Source: CAWATZ01 sp963784995 (GTDB taxonomy: Bacteria; Planctomycetota; Planctomycetia; Gemmatales; Gemmataceae). From it: a stretch of 64,000 nt of DNA. The notes below the pieces were generated by a model that saw only the letters and a program-made list of their open reading frames with translations, did not search any database and was not told where the DNA came from. Both the position numbers and the translations under genes were made by a program. Where the stretch lies: positions 1 to 64,000 of the forward strand of contig CAWATZ010000007.1 in assembly GCA_963784995.1 (NCBI GenBank), read 5' to 3'. This document shows positions 1 through 9,394 of this stretch, one piece after another (within the stretch, counting starts at the first letter, position 1; each line of letters starts with the position of its first letter).

Positions 1-416
1 GCCACCGCAACGAAAGCGAGGAGCACCGCCAGCAGCCGCAGCAGCAGCACCACGCTCAGTCTCCGCGGCGTGACGCCGGGGGACTGGAGGTAGATGCGGA
101 TCATCCAGCCGACCACGCCCAGAGGCAGGATCACCAGCAAGGCCAGTCCGCAATTGCCGAGGCGTTCGCCCAGGCCGGCACTGCTGCTGGGCGAGCCGTA
201 ACGGATGATCCAGTAAGCCACCAGGCCCAGCCAGAGGCCGAAGCCGGTAAACACTTGCCGGCGTGTGCGGACCGTGGACAGGCGTAAAAACAGGATGGGC
301 AAAGCGAGCGCGGCCAGGCCGGTCAGCCAGACGGCCAGGCGCACGGGAGCGTCGGTGTCGGTCAGGAACGACCGAACCTCCGACCAGGGCCAGATGGGAT
401 CAAATTCGAGTGTCAT
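1..416 (-). CDS. Membrane protein, N-terminal part (runs off left edge)
   Basis: The frame opens with ATG at 416 and stays open to the window edge (138 codons seen). The translation starts MTLEFDPIWPW and has at least three hydrophobic segments (about residues 28-48, 58-72 and 86-105), then a fourth starting near 125. It is the last visible gene of the minus-strand series MoxR, DUF58, BatA-VWA, and follows the VWA gene by about 90 bp. In planctomycetes a large membrane protein with VWA or amidotransferase-like domains commonly follows BatA; that role is an inference from context because only the membrane anchor is visible. Confidence 0.7.
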   Translation of the reverse strand, partial: MTLEFDPIWPWSEVRSFLTDTDAPVRLAVWLTGLAALALPILFLRLSTVRTRRQVFTGFGLWLGLVAYWIIRYGSPSSSAGLGERLGNCGLALLVILPLGVVGWMIRIYLQSPGVTPRRLSVVLLLRLLAVLLAFVAV

Positions 417-430
417 GGCTGTTTTCCGTC

Positions 431-507
431 GTAGCCACAGGCGGCTCGCCTGTTGGCTTCTTCCCTCCACCGCGAAAGAAGCCAACAGGCGAGCCGCCTG
501 TGGCTAC
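431..507. repeat. REP-like inverted pair, class C (GTAG heads outward)
   Basis: Two nearly identical arms (431-462 and 476-507) face each other. Each begins with GTAG at its outer end, followed by an imperfect hairpin with core stem CAGGCG/CGCCTG. The right-hand arm ends in CTAC at 504-507, and its CTA is the TAG stop codon of the VWA gene on the minus strand. The layout matches REP elements, although the stem sequence differs from the main family at 23.6-25.1 kb. Confidence 0.75.
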
Positions 508-2798
508 GCGTTGGCCGGCTGTTGCTCGCGGCGATAGAACCGATTGGCCAGCACGCCCTCGAAGGTCAGCATCAGCAGCATCAGGATCATCAGCAGCGGC
601 AGCAGCTCGATCGGCGCGGGCCGATACGCTTGCAGTGTCTCGCTCACCTTGACCTCCGCCGAGGGCCGGACCACGCAGTCCTTGCCCAGCACCGCCTCGA
701 TGTCCTTCGCGTCCACGCGAGCCAGCTCCTTCTCCTCTTCCCGGACGTTGAGGCTGAATGCGACCGCACGGCGATCGTGCCCCGTCAGCCGGAAATTGCC
801 GGGCGCCATCACCTGGGGCAGGACCAGGGTGGGCGGGTCACCGAGGTCCCTGGGCACCTGGATGGTGCGTTCCGAGTCGGCCAGGTCGGGGTCGGGGCCA
901 TCGAGGCGGAACACCGCCTGCGGCGGCGTCTCCAGCGGCAGCGGCACCGTGACCGTCTGGCCGCAGGCGAAGTTCAGCACCTGGGCGCTGAGTTCGCCCG
1001 CCAGGTACTTGGCCACCTCGTTGACCAGCACCAGGCCGAACGACGATTTCCAGTAATTGTGCCAATCTCGCTCCCCGGGGTCGAAGGTGCGTCCGTCCAT
1101 GACCACGGTGAACAGCACCACCCGGCCATTCTCCAGCGTCCTCTCCACCAGGGCCGGCGAGAGATGCTGATCGGCGTAGCGGGCAATGACCGATTCCTTG
1201 TCCAGCGGCTCCACCTTCCAGTAGCGGTTGACGTGTGGGGTCAATCCGGGCTTGGTGAAGTCCGGGTCGGCACTGCGAATCCACTCGCGGAAGGGCAACA
1301 GCAGCGGGTGACTGCCTTCGTAATCCTTCCAGGTCAGGCGTGCTCCTTCCAGAACGGTCTCGAATCCCTTGAGCTTTGCCGGCAGCAAACCACTGGCCGC
1401 CTTGTTGAAGCCATCGAGATCCTTGAGTTCCTCCCCGGGAGGGACAATGATCAGCCCACCGCCGGTCTGGACGTATTTCTTGAGTTTGCCACAGAGCAAG
1501 GGCGAAGGATTGAGCGTCTGAAACAAGCAGACAACCCGGTAGCTCTCCAGCTCCTTGTCTTTCAAATCCTCGGCCTCTTTCAGCGTGCGGACGTCGCACT
1601 GAAACGCCTCGGCTGGCTTGTTCTTCACCCGCGCCAGGAAGGCCGCCTTCCAGATCCCCGCATCGTCCGGCTTCTCCGCGATGGTCAGCAGCTTTCGGCC
1701 GGCCCGCCTTGAATCATCGTGGATGGCGAAGGTGGCGAAAGCGGCGTTGTTGAACGGCAGCGCATCGACAAAGGGCCGATGGTCGCTGGTGGTGAGCCGG
1801 ACACTCACCTGGCCATACGCCTGGTAAGGAGCGTTGTCCTGCCCCGGCGGTCGGGCTGGCGCCACGACGCGGAAGGTCAGTTCCTTGCTCTGTCCGGGGG
1901 CCAGCACCAGCGGTTGCCGCTGCGGCTCGGGGTTGCTGTCCAGCTGGCAGGAAACGTAATCCCTGTAGTCGGTCCCGGTCGCGCGGACGGCGACGCTCAC
2001 CCGCACCATCCCGCCCGGGGCGACCACCGCCGGCTCCACCTTGATGCGATCGATGGACACGTCCTCCGCTTTCTCCGCTCCCAGATCGACGTACACAACC
2101 GCCAGCGGATTGGTGGAGTCCTCATCCCGGCGGAAATCCTTGAGCTGGTCGCCGTCCCAGCTGGTCCGGGTCCGATCGGAGAAAACGTAGAGCAGAGGAA
2201 CGGGAGCATTTTCGCCCTTGCCCTCCTGGTCGAGGAGGCGGCGTGCACGCTCGATCTGCCGGGTCAGGGAAGCAAACACCGGCCGGAGCCGCAGACCGTT
2301 GAGGCGGGCCCGGACTTGGCCGGGGTTGGTCATCCAGTCCTCGTCGGAGCCCTCGTCGCCGGTATCCAGGATGAGGACCCGGCTGCCCTCGGCCATCTCG
2401 CGGTGCAGTTCCAGACCCAGGTGCCGGGCCTGGTCGAGCCGGCCCTGGGCCTTCTCGCGGTAGTCCATGCTCCAGCTGGTGTCGAAGACAAACACCGCCG
2501 CCACCGACCGATCCGCGCCGGCCCCGAGCCAGGAGCGGAAGGAACGCGAAAATATCCCGCCATCCAGCCGGGGACGGGACAGGGCCAGCACCACAAAGGC
2601 GATCAGCAGCATCCGCAGGAGCAGCAGCAGCCAGTGCTGGAGTCTCAGCTTGCGGCGATTGATCAGGTGCTTTTGCTTGAGGAAGCGAAAGGCCGGGAAC
2701 GGCAGCAGTTTCGGCTTCTGGCGCATGATCAGATGCACAAGGATGGGGATGCCCACCAGCAGCAGGCCCGCCAGCAGATAGCCGTGGATGAACGTCAT
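504..2798 (-). CDS. BatA-type VWA domain membrane protein
   Basis: This 764-residue protein begins with the aerotolerance BatA N-terminal double-membrane region: a hydrophobic segment at residues 5-25, the basic stretch RQKPKLLPFPAFRFL, and a second hydrophobic segment at 54-74. A von Willebrand A domain follows, with the metal-binding motif DxSxS visible as DTSWS at about 106-110. A long periplasm-facing region comes next, and a C-terminal membrane segment lies near residues 735-755 (ELLPLLMILMLLML). BatA-like proteins work with MoxR ATPases and DUF58 proteins, both encoded just upstream. The exact substrate is unknown. The stop codon TAG lies in the GTAG head of the 431-507 repeat. Confidence 0.88.
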   Translation of the reverse strand: MTFIHGYLLAGLLLVGIPILVHLIMRQKPKLLPFPAFRFLKQKHLINRRKLRLQHWLLLLLRMLLIAFVVLALSRPRLDGGIFSRSFRSWLGAGADRSVAAVFVFDTSWSMDYREKAQGRLDQARHLGLELHREMAEGSRVLILDTGDEGSDEDWMTNPGQVRARLNGLRLRPVFASLTRQIERARRLLDQEGKGENAPVPLLYVFSDRTRTSWDGDQLKDFRRDEDSTNPLAVVYVDLGAEKAEDVSIDRIKVEPAVVAPGGMVRVSVAVRATGTDYRDYVSCQLDSNPEPQRQPLVLAPGQSKELTFRVVAPARPPGQDNAPYQAYGQVSVRLTTSDHRPFVDALPFNNAAFATFAIHDDSRRAGRKLLTIAEKPDDAGIWKAAFLARVKNKPAEAFQCDVRTLKEAEDLKDKELESYRVVCLFQTLNPSPLLCGKLKKYVQTGGGLIIVPPGEELKDLDGFNKAASGLLPAKLKGFETVLEGARLTWKDYEGSHPLLLPFREWIRSADPDFTKPGLTPHVNRYWKVEPLDKESVIARYADQHLSPALVERTLENGRVVLFTVVMDGRTFDPGERDWHNYWKSSFGLVLVNEVAKYLAGELSAQVLNFACGQTVTVPLPLETPPQAVFRLDGPDPDLADSERTIQVPRDLGDPPTLVLPQVMAPGNFRLTGHDRRAVAFSLNVREEEKELARVDAKDIEAVLGKDCVVRPSAEVKVSETLQAYRPAPIELLPLLMILMLLMLTFEGVLANRFYRREQQPANA

Positions 2799-2824
2799 AA
2801 TGCGATGGCTCTCAAACCGTTCCC

Positions 2825-2953
2825 CGACCCCTGCCGGCTTGCCCGGCAGGTGAAGGAGGTCAGCAGCTAGAAGGAGGCGGCATTTATCCTTTTCTTGTTC
2901 CTCGATTCTAGCCGATGACCTCCTTCACCTGCCGGGCAAGCCGGCAGGGGTCG
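2825..2953. repeat. Long inverted repeat, family P130 (copy 1 of 4)
   Basis: A 129-bp inverted repeat lies between the DUF58 gene and the VWA gene. Each outer arm contains a perfect hairpin with stem CCTGCCGG/CCGGCAGG around CTTGC, followed by GTGAAGGAGGTC. Inside are CTAGAA/TTCTAG half-sites and a variable A/T-rich centre. The arms recur almost unchanged at 13039-13168, 41361-41490 and 44136-44264. Confidence 0.85.
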
Positions 2954-2967
2954 AGGAGTGCAGACTG

Positions 2968-3883
2968 CTAAAACCGCCGCGTCCTCTGGATCAGAAACTG
3001 CAGCAGCGCCTTGTCGAAGCTGACGCTGGTGTCGATCGGCACGAAATCCACGTTGATTTTGGCGCACTCGGTCCGGTACTGCTCCTGGAAGCCGTGGATC
3101 GCTTCCAGGTAGTCCTCGCGCATGCCGCGGGCGTCGATGGTCAGCCGTTCCGGCGTCTCGACGTCCTCGAACTCGATCAGGCCGGCAAACGGGAAATGCA
3201 CCTCGGCCTCGTCGAGGATCTGGAACAGGATGACCTCGTTGCCGCGATGCCGCAGATGGTGCAGCGCATGCAGCACCGGCTCGGGATCGGTCAGCAGGTC
3301 GCTGAAGACCATGACCAGGCTCTTGCTGCGGATCATGCCCGCCAGCTGGTGCAGGCAGGCGGCCACGTCCGTGGTGCCCGACGGCTTCAGGTTGGCCAGC
3401 ACCGACAGGATCGTTCCCAGGTGCGACCTCTTGCTGCGCGGCGGCAAGCTCGTCTGGATGCGGCGTGTCGAACGTCACCAGGCCGACCGGGTCCTGCTGG
3501 TGGATCATCAGGTATCCCAGGGCGGCGGCCAGGCAGATGCCGTACTCGAACTTGGTCAGCTCCTGGCGGTAGGTGTAGGCCATCGAGGCGCTCAGGTCCA
3601 TCGCCAGGTAGCCGGTGACGTTGGTCTCCGCCTGGAACTTTTTGATGTAGTACTTGTCGGTCTTGGCGAAGACGCTCCAGTCGAGGTCCTTCAGGTCATC
3701 GCCGGGAACGTACTTGCGATGCTCGGAGAACTCGACGCTGAAGCCCTGAAATGGGCTGGCGTGCAGTCCGGAGAGGAACCCCTCGACGATGAACTTGGCG
3801 CGCAGATCAAGCCGGGCGACCTGGCGGATCACCTCCGGACGCAGGTATTTCTCGACGTTGGCTTGCTCCGCGCCTTGCGGCAT
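2968..3883 (-). CDS. DUF58 domain protein (one apparent frameshift)
   Basis: Two overlapping minus-strand frames together give a typical DUF58 protein of about 305 residues. The first part runs from ATG 3883 and contains RKYVPGDDLKDLDW (residues 57-70), the family hallmark, and a VWA-like stretch AMDLSAS. The reading moves frame at about 3461-3465, where one extra C in the coding strand separates VTFDT from RIQTSLPPRSKRSHLG. It then continues to the stop at 2968. DUF58 proteins act with MoxR ATPases and BatA-like VWA proteins, which flank it here. The start is supported by GGGAGACGAG before ATG. A sequencing indel is more likely than inactivation because both halves are fully conserved in character. 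Confidence 0.85.
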
Positions 3884-3904
3884 CTCGTCTCCCGGTTTGG
3901 GACC

Positions 3905-4366
3905 TCAAAGTTCGGGAAGGATCAATCGGCCTGTCGCGTCGTAGAATCCCTCCTCATCGGCCTGATAGACGCCGTCAACGCTCTTCGCCAGGAACTCGGC
4001 CAGGTTCCGGCAGACCTCTTCGACGGTCGCCTCATCGGGCACGTCAGGGGGCCGGCGAATGGTGAACAGCTGGCTGGTCTGGATCATCTGCTCCATCAGG
4101 GGCACGCTGTTGCTGCTGTATTCGCAGGTTTCCAGAAAGGCCGCCCAGGTGTTCAATTCAGCGCGAATGCCCTCCTCGTCGGCCCGGAAACGCTCGATCT
4201 GGATCGGCGGCGCGTCCGCCAGGCGAACGGTGGCCGAGGTCCACTCGGTGCAGTCCGGCTCAAACTCCGCCGTGGCCGGGACGTTCAGGGCGCGGAGAAA
4301 CGCTGCGAACGCAGCCGGCTCGACGGGAGTGGGAGAACGCCCAAATACACGATACCACAGGGGCAT
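3905..4366 (-). CDS. Conserved hypothetical protein, 153 residues
   Basis: The start chosen is ATG 4366 (MPLWYRVFGRSPTPV), which has GGAG five bases upstream; a longer frame to 4405 lacks such a site. The protein is soluble and acidic, with no signal peptide and no motif I recognise. It contains a central ETCEYSSNSVPLMEQM stretch and a C-terminus ending GFYDATGRLILPEL. The stop lies about 20 bp before the DUF58 start, so the two are probably co-transcribed. Function is unknown; context suggests some link to the MoxR/DUF58/BatA set. Confidence 0.7.
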   Translation of the reverse strand: MPLWYRVFGRSPTPVEPAAFAAFLRALNVPATAEFEPDCTEWTSATVRLADAPPIQIERFRADEEGIRAELNTWAAFLETCEYSSNSVPLMEQMIQTSQLFTIRRPPDVPDEATVEEVCRNLAEFLAKSVDGVYQADEEGFYDATGRLILPEL

Positions 4367-4424
4367 CGGGACTCCAAGGCTTCTCGGGCTGCCCTCGTAT
4401 CTCACGCCTGGCTCGACCCCGCCC

Positions 4425-4518
4425 GGCCACCCCGGGTTGCGCTGCGCTCCACCCGGGGCTTTACTCCTGTTTTCGGGAATAAAGCCCCGGGTGGAGCGCA
4501 GCGCAACCCGGGGTGGCC
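4425..4518. repeat. Long inverted repeat between genes
   Basis: Perfect 39-bp arms (4425-4463 and 4480-4518) flank a 16-bp centre. Each arm itself contains CCCCGGGT and ACCCGGGG halves that can pair. It lies between the peroxidase stop (4562) and the next minus-strand start (4366). Only one copy of this family is seen in the window. Confidence 0.8.
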
Positions 4519-4561
4519 TCGGGGCGGGAGGAGGAAGCCGTCCAGAGCAACCGGGTCGGGT

Positions 4562-6073
4562 TCACTTCGGCATCTTCGTCACGTCCACCACGATGGGATC
4601 GGCCGTGTCGCCCTGCAACGCACGGAGGAACAGCGTCAGGTCCTTGACCTCGTCCCTAGTCAGGTTCAGCTTGAGCGGCACCACCGGCTTGCCGTTGAAC
4701 TCGTGTACCTGCGGTCCGGTGTGCGGCTTGCCGCTCTTGCGGGCCAGCAGCCAGGCCTTCTCGGCCTCGAAATCGCGCATCTTGGGATCGAGGAACTCGT
4801 TGACGTTGCCGCCGCGGTTGTACAGTTCGATCGTGTCTTCGAGGCTCTTCTCGCTGCCGTCGTGCATGTACGGAGCGGTGCCGCCCAGGTGCCGCAGGGT
4901 CGGCGTCTTGAAGGCGTGGACCATCTCGGCGTTCTTGTTGCCGATCGGCATGCTGGCAAAGCGGCCCATCGAGCCGGGCGGCAGCTTGCCGTCCTTGACG
5001 CCGACGCCCAGGTTGTGGAACTGGTTGTCGGTGTAGTTGTCGCCGACGTGGCAGGCATTGCAGCGGGCCTTGCCGAAGAACAGCACCCGGCCGTTGTTGA
5101 TCGCCTTCGCCGTCTCCTCGATCTTACCCTGATCTTTCGCCAGGTCCAACCGCAGGGCCGTCAGGGCGTTGCCGTCCTTCTTCGCGAACGCCTCCTTGAG
5201 GACCTTGGCGTAATCCTTGGCTTCGATCTCGAACTTGGCCAGCCCCTCTTCCTCGACCCGCAGCCGCATCGCCAGGTCGGCGCGGTCCTGGATCGAGTTG
5301 CCGCTCAGCACGGTCCGCTCATAGGTGGCGATGGCCTTGGCGACAGCGTCGCGAGTCGGCTCGGTGCCGAATACCGCCCGGAACTGCTTGACATAGTCGG
5401 GCACGCTCCGGACGCGCTGCACCACCTTGACCCACGGGTCGCCCTTGCCGTCGAACATCTCGATCGGGTTTTGCGGCGGCCCCTGCGACTGGTCCTCCAG
5501 CGAACTGGCCCGGCCATCCCAGAAGTGCAGCGCGTTGAAGGCCGAGTTGTACACCGTCGGGGCGCTCATGCCGCCCTTGAGGCCGTTGATGCCCGTCGAT
5601 ACCGGCGCCTGATCGGTGAAGCCGCGGGCCGGATCGTGGCAGCTGGCACAGGAGACGGTGCGGTCGGACGACAGGATTCGATCGTGGTACAGCTGTTTGC
5701 CCAGCTTCCACTTGGCCACGGTCATCGGGTTCTCGGCCGGCACCGGCGGGTCCTGCGTCAGACCCAGCGGCACCTTGATCTTGACGCCCTTGCGCTCGAC
5801 GAACTGACCCAGGCGCGGATCGAAGTCCTTGAGCGTGACCTCATTCCAGAACTGCGGCAGCTTGTCCCATTCGCTGGGGTTGCGGCCTCGGTTGACGAAG
5901 AGGACCGGCCGTTCCTCAGCGAAGGGCGTTTTCCACTGCTCGTTGGGCAGTTGCCAGTAGTACGAGGCGACATCCACCTCCTTCTGGATGGCCGGGGCCG
6001 AGACCCACAAACCAGGTAAGAGCAGGGCCAGCAGGGCCCCGACCCTCAGAAAGACTTTGCAGCACGGACACAT
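4562..6073 (-). CDS. Di-haem cytochrome c peroxidase family protein (MauG/CcpA type)
   Basis: The 503-residue product has a signal peptide (residues 1-28, hydrophobic VGALLALLLPGLWV) and two c-type haem sites: CASCH at 142-146 and CNACH at 338-342. The first is followed by the GFTDQ and DGRASSLEDQ stretches typical of bacterial di-haem peroxidases. The family reduces hydrogen peroxide in the periplasm with electrons from small cytochromes, or oxidises protein side chains (MauG branch); which applies here cannot be told. A long N-terminal segment of about 110 residues precedes the first haem. The gene sits between moxR and DUF58, an unusual position. GAGG lies upstream of ATG 6073. Confidence 0.9.
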   Translation of the reverse strand: MCPCCKVFLRVGALLALLLPGLWVSAPAIQKEVDVASYYWQLPNEQWKTPFAEERPVLFVNRGRNPSEWDKLPQFWNEVTLKDFDPRLGQFVERKGVKIKVPLGLTQDPPVPAENPMTVAKWKLGKQLYHDRILSSDRTVSCASCHDPARGFTDQAPVSTGINGLKGGMSAPTVYNSAFNALHFWDGRASSLEDQSQGPPQNPIEMFDGKGDPWVKVVQRVRSVPDYVKQFRAVFGTEPTRDAVAKAIATYERTVLSGNSIQDRADLAMRLRVEEEGLAKFEIEAKDYAKVLKEAFAKKDGNALTALRLDLAKDQGKIEETAKAINNGRVLFFGKARCNACHVGDNYTDNQFHNLGVGVKDGKLPPGSMGRFASMPIGNKNAEMVHAFKTPTLRHLGGTAPYMHDGSEKSLEDTIELYNRGGNVNEFLDPKMRDFEAEKAWLLARKSGKPHTGPQVHEFNGKPVVPLKLNLTRDEVKDLTLFLRALQGDTADPIVVDVTKMPK

Positions 6074-6219
6074 AAACGAGATCCCTCACAGCGAACCAAT
6101 GGGGTGTCTGGCGAATGATAATCAAGGCAGGTGGGCAGGGTGTTCGCGGGCGGCGCACCGGGGCTGGCTACTTTCTCAGAACGTTTCGGCGTTACAGCCG
6201 TGGGGTAGGCATCGTTGCG

Positions 6220-7233
<1,014 letters not shown>

Positions 7234-7276
7234 CGGCGGTGTTCCTCTGGCGGGAGAGGGACGCGGAATCAGAAGC

Positions 7277-7381
7277 CCCAGGGCGATGCCCTGGGCTATC
7301 TGTTGCGCCCCTTCGGGGCGGAAGACACCAACCAATCGCCCCGAAGGGGCGCAACAGGATAGCCCAGGGCATCGCCCTGGG
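7277..7381. repeat. Inverted repeat, family with CCCAGGGC and GCCCC hairpins (copy 1)
   Basis: The two arms each contain two small hairpins (CCCAGGGC-GAT-GCCCTGGG and GCCCC-TTC-GGGGC) joined by CTATC(C)TGTTGC. The arms are inverted around a short centre. A close copy lies at 52249-52354, and a related version with a different joining sequence lies at 46622-46728. It sits just upstream of moxR. Confidence 0.85.
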
Positions 7382-7428
7382 TAGACTGGTTTTATTGTAA
7401 AGGCGCGGGTGGGGGAAAGGCAAAGAGA

Positions 7429-7488
7429 GTTTAACCGCGACGCGCAGCGGAGCGCGGGAGCGCGCTCCGCTGCGCGTCGCGGTTAAAC
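7429..7488. repeat. Inverted repeat, GCGACGCGCAGCGGAGCGCG family (copy 1)
   Basis: A compact palindrome whose arms read GTTTAACCGCGACGCGCAGC and its complement, with almost no centre. Related copies lie at 30700-30758, 38071-38131 and 56564-56621, always between genes. Here it follows the stop of the amidotransferase-like gene. Confidence 0.85.
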
Positions 7489-7498
7489 AGTGGAGCGC

Positions 7499-8212
7499 TC
7501 ACGCCGCCTCGCACGCTGCCGGCAGCATCGCACCGGCCTGCTTCAGGCAGGCGTCGATCAGCCCGCGGAACAGCTGGATGTCCAGTCCCGACGCGGTGGC
7601 CGAGGCCGGCTGCCACTGGACGCCCAGGGCAAACCAGGTCCCCTCCGCCTCGACCGCCTCGATGACGCCGTCCAGGGCCGTCGCGGAGATGCGAAAGCCG
7701 CGGGCCAGCTTCTGGATCGCCCGGCGATGCTCGCTGTTGACCACCACCTCGCCCTCGCCGTAAAGGCCGGCCAGGATGGTCTTGGGGATGATGTTGATGG
7801 CGTGGCGCAGACCGCGCTCCGGCGGATGGCGGTGCTGCAACGCCTCGGGGAGATCGCGCGGCAGGTCCAGGTACATGGTGCCGCCGCTGGCGCTGTTCAG
7901 CACGTGCAGGCCATGATCGATGGCCAGCAGAGGGACGTTGTTCTTGCGGCAATACAGGCACAGGGCCTCGGCGTCGGCGGTGCTGCGCCGGGGTTTGCCG
8001 TCATGGCCGGCCAGCACGACGCCCTGGACGTTGTCCAGCAGCTGCGGCCAGGGCCGGCCGGCAGGTTCGGGGAGGGGGACGGGGACGCCGTCCGCGGCGG
8101 TCACGGAGGCGGCCAGACCGGCAGGCCAAAGGCCGCAGCCGTGCTTCTCGTGGTTCCAGCTGCGGTCCTCGCCGTAGATGCCGATGCGAATCGAGGGGGG
8201 CTTGGTGGCCAT
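7499..8212 (-). CDS. Degenerate class I glutamine amidotransferase-like protein (Peptidase C26 family)
   Basis: The 237-residue product follows the Peptidase C26 (gamma-glutamyl hydrolase) pattern: GVVLAGHD, GGTMYLDL, VVVNSEHRRAI and GVQWQPAS are all in order. However, the nucleophile elbow normally reading ICRG is IDHG (Cys replaced by Asp), and the usual QWHPE is QWQPA, so His and Glu are also replaced. The canonical catalytic triad therefore appears absent, and the protein is probably a non-catalytic relative or binding protein. The start is ATG 8212 with GGAG upstream. A terminator separates it from the sigma factor gene upstream. Confidence 0.82.
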   Translation of the reverse strand: MATKPPSIRIGIYGEDRSWNHEKHGCGLWPAGLAASVTAADGVPVPLPEPAGRPWPQLLDNVQGVVLAGHDGKPRRSTADAEALCLYCRKNNVPLLAIDHGLHVLNSASGGTMYLDLPRDLPEALQHRHPPERGLRHAINIIPKTILAGLYGEGEVVVNSEHRRAIQKLARGFRISATALDGVIEAVEAEGTWFALGVQWQPASATASGLDIQLFRGLIDACLKQAGAMLPAACEAA

Positions 8213-8329
8213 AGGAGGACTCCTTTCCTCTGCGATGGTGGATCGTCCTGGATTGCTCCCGAAGAAGGAACAGCCTATCCATTTCAAGAGGGATTGTACC
8301 CAGTCCCGGACAAATTGCCAGTTAAAAAT

Positions 8330-8371
8330 CCGAAAAAAGAAAAGAGCCGCGATCATTCCAGATCGCGGCTC
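8330..8371 (-). terminator. Rho-independent terminator after the sigma-70 gene
   Basis: On the minus strand an 11-bp perfect stem GAGCCGCGATC/GATCGCGGCTC with a six-base loop is followed by TTTTCTTTTTTC. It lies 16 bp past the stop codon of the sigma factor gene. Confidence 0.9.
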
Positions 8372-8386
8372 CACAGGAAGAAATCA

Positions 8387-9394
8387 TCACCCCAGAAGAA
8401 GGCTCGGCTCCCAGCCGACGCGCTCGGCCGAGGCCCGGAGTTTCTCCAGGGCCCGGTTCTGGATCTGGCGGACCCGCTCCTTGCTGATCCGCAGCAGGTG
8501 GCCGATTTGCCGTAAACTATGTGTCCCGTGGCCGGTCAGGCCAAAACGCAGGTCCAGGACTTTCCGCTCCCTCGGCCGCAGGTTCTCCATCAGGAAGCCC
8601 AGCGCCTCCTGACGCTCGGAGTTCTGCCGCTGCGTGGTGCTGTCGTTGTCGGGCATGGCCTCGGTCAGTTTGAAGTCGCTGTCGTCGTCCAGCACGGCAT
8701 TGAGAGAGACAGGCGTTCGCGTGGCGGTCTGCAGATGGGTCAGATGGTCAAGGCTGCTGCCGGTGCGGGCGGCCAGTTCCTGGGGGCTGGGCAGGTGCTT
8801 GCCGCCGTGGGCCAGGGCCTCGGACTCCTGCTGGAGTAGACCGAGTTCCTGGAGATGGTGCGGCGACAGGCTAACCAGGTGAGACTGGCGAGCCACGGCA
8901 ATTTGCAGAGTCTGGCGAATCCACCAGGTCGCGTAGGTCGCCAGGCGGGTGCCGTGGCTGACGTCGAAGCGATCGATGGCCTGCATCAGACCGCAGACGG
9001 CTTCCTGAAGCAGGTCGGCGTAGCTGAGGGCGTGATGGCGAAAGCGCTTGGCGACGTGGGCGGCCAGGCGGATGTTGGCGGAGGCGAGACGGTGTTTCAG
9101 ATGGACGTAACGATCATGGAGCCGGCGGACAGCGGCGACGCGGCGAGTGTCTTCGGTGCCATGGTCGCGAATGAACTGGGCCATGGGCCAGGGTTCCATT
9201 GCCGGCCGATGTTGCCGAAGCCGAGAAAAACTGCGGATCAGCACGCGGACCAGCTCGCTCTTGGTCTCCCAGAAATCGGCCAGCAGCTCCCGTTCTTCTT
9301 CGGGAGTGAGCAGATCGGAAGAAAAGATGGTGGTTGCGGGCATGACCGAGGGTTCTTCGGTCACCGGTTGGCGTTTACGTCGTCGCGTCTTCAT
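8387..9394 (-). CDS. RNA polymerase sigma-70 family factor (RpoD/SigA-like, non-ECF)
   Basis: The 335-residue product has region 2 with YADLLQEAVCGLMQAIDRFD and the core-binding/melting stretch TYATWWIRQ, a region 3, and region 4 with EALGFLMENLRPRERKVLDLRFGL followed by the helix-turn-helix SLRQIGHLLRISKERVRQIQNRALEKLR. This is the group 2/3 sigma layout rather than ECF. The start is ATG 9394 (MKTRRRKRQP) with AAAGG upstream; an upstream extension lacks protein-like character. A strong terminator follows, so it is likely a single-gene unit. The target regulon cannot be inferred. Confidence 0.92.
   Translation of the reverse strand: MKTRRRKRQPVTEEPSVMPATTIFSSDLLTPEEERELLADFWETKSELVRVLIRSFSRLRQHRPAMEPWPMAQFIRDHGTEDTRRVAAVRRLHDRYVHLKHRLASANIRLAAHVAKRFRHHALSYADLLQEAVCGLMQAIDRFDVSHGTRLATYATWWIRQTLQIAVARQSHLVSLSPHHLQELGLLQQESEALAHGGKHLPSPQELAARTGSSLDHLTHLQTATRTPVSLNAVLDDDSDFKLTEAMPDNDSTTQRQNSERQEALGFLMENLRPRERKVLDLRFGLTGHGTHSLRQIGHLLRISKERVRQIQNRALEKLRASAERVGWEPSLLLG

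Noticed and set aside
7234..7335. A longer MoxR N-terminus starting at 7335
   Set aside because: The extra residues are encoded by the palindromic repeat at 7277-7381; GTG 7233 has a ribosome site and fits the family start.
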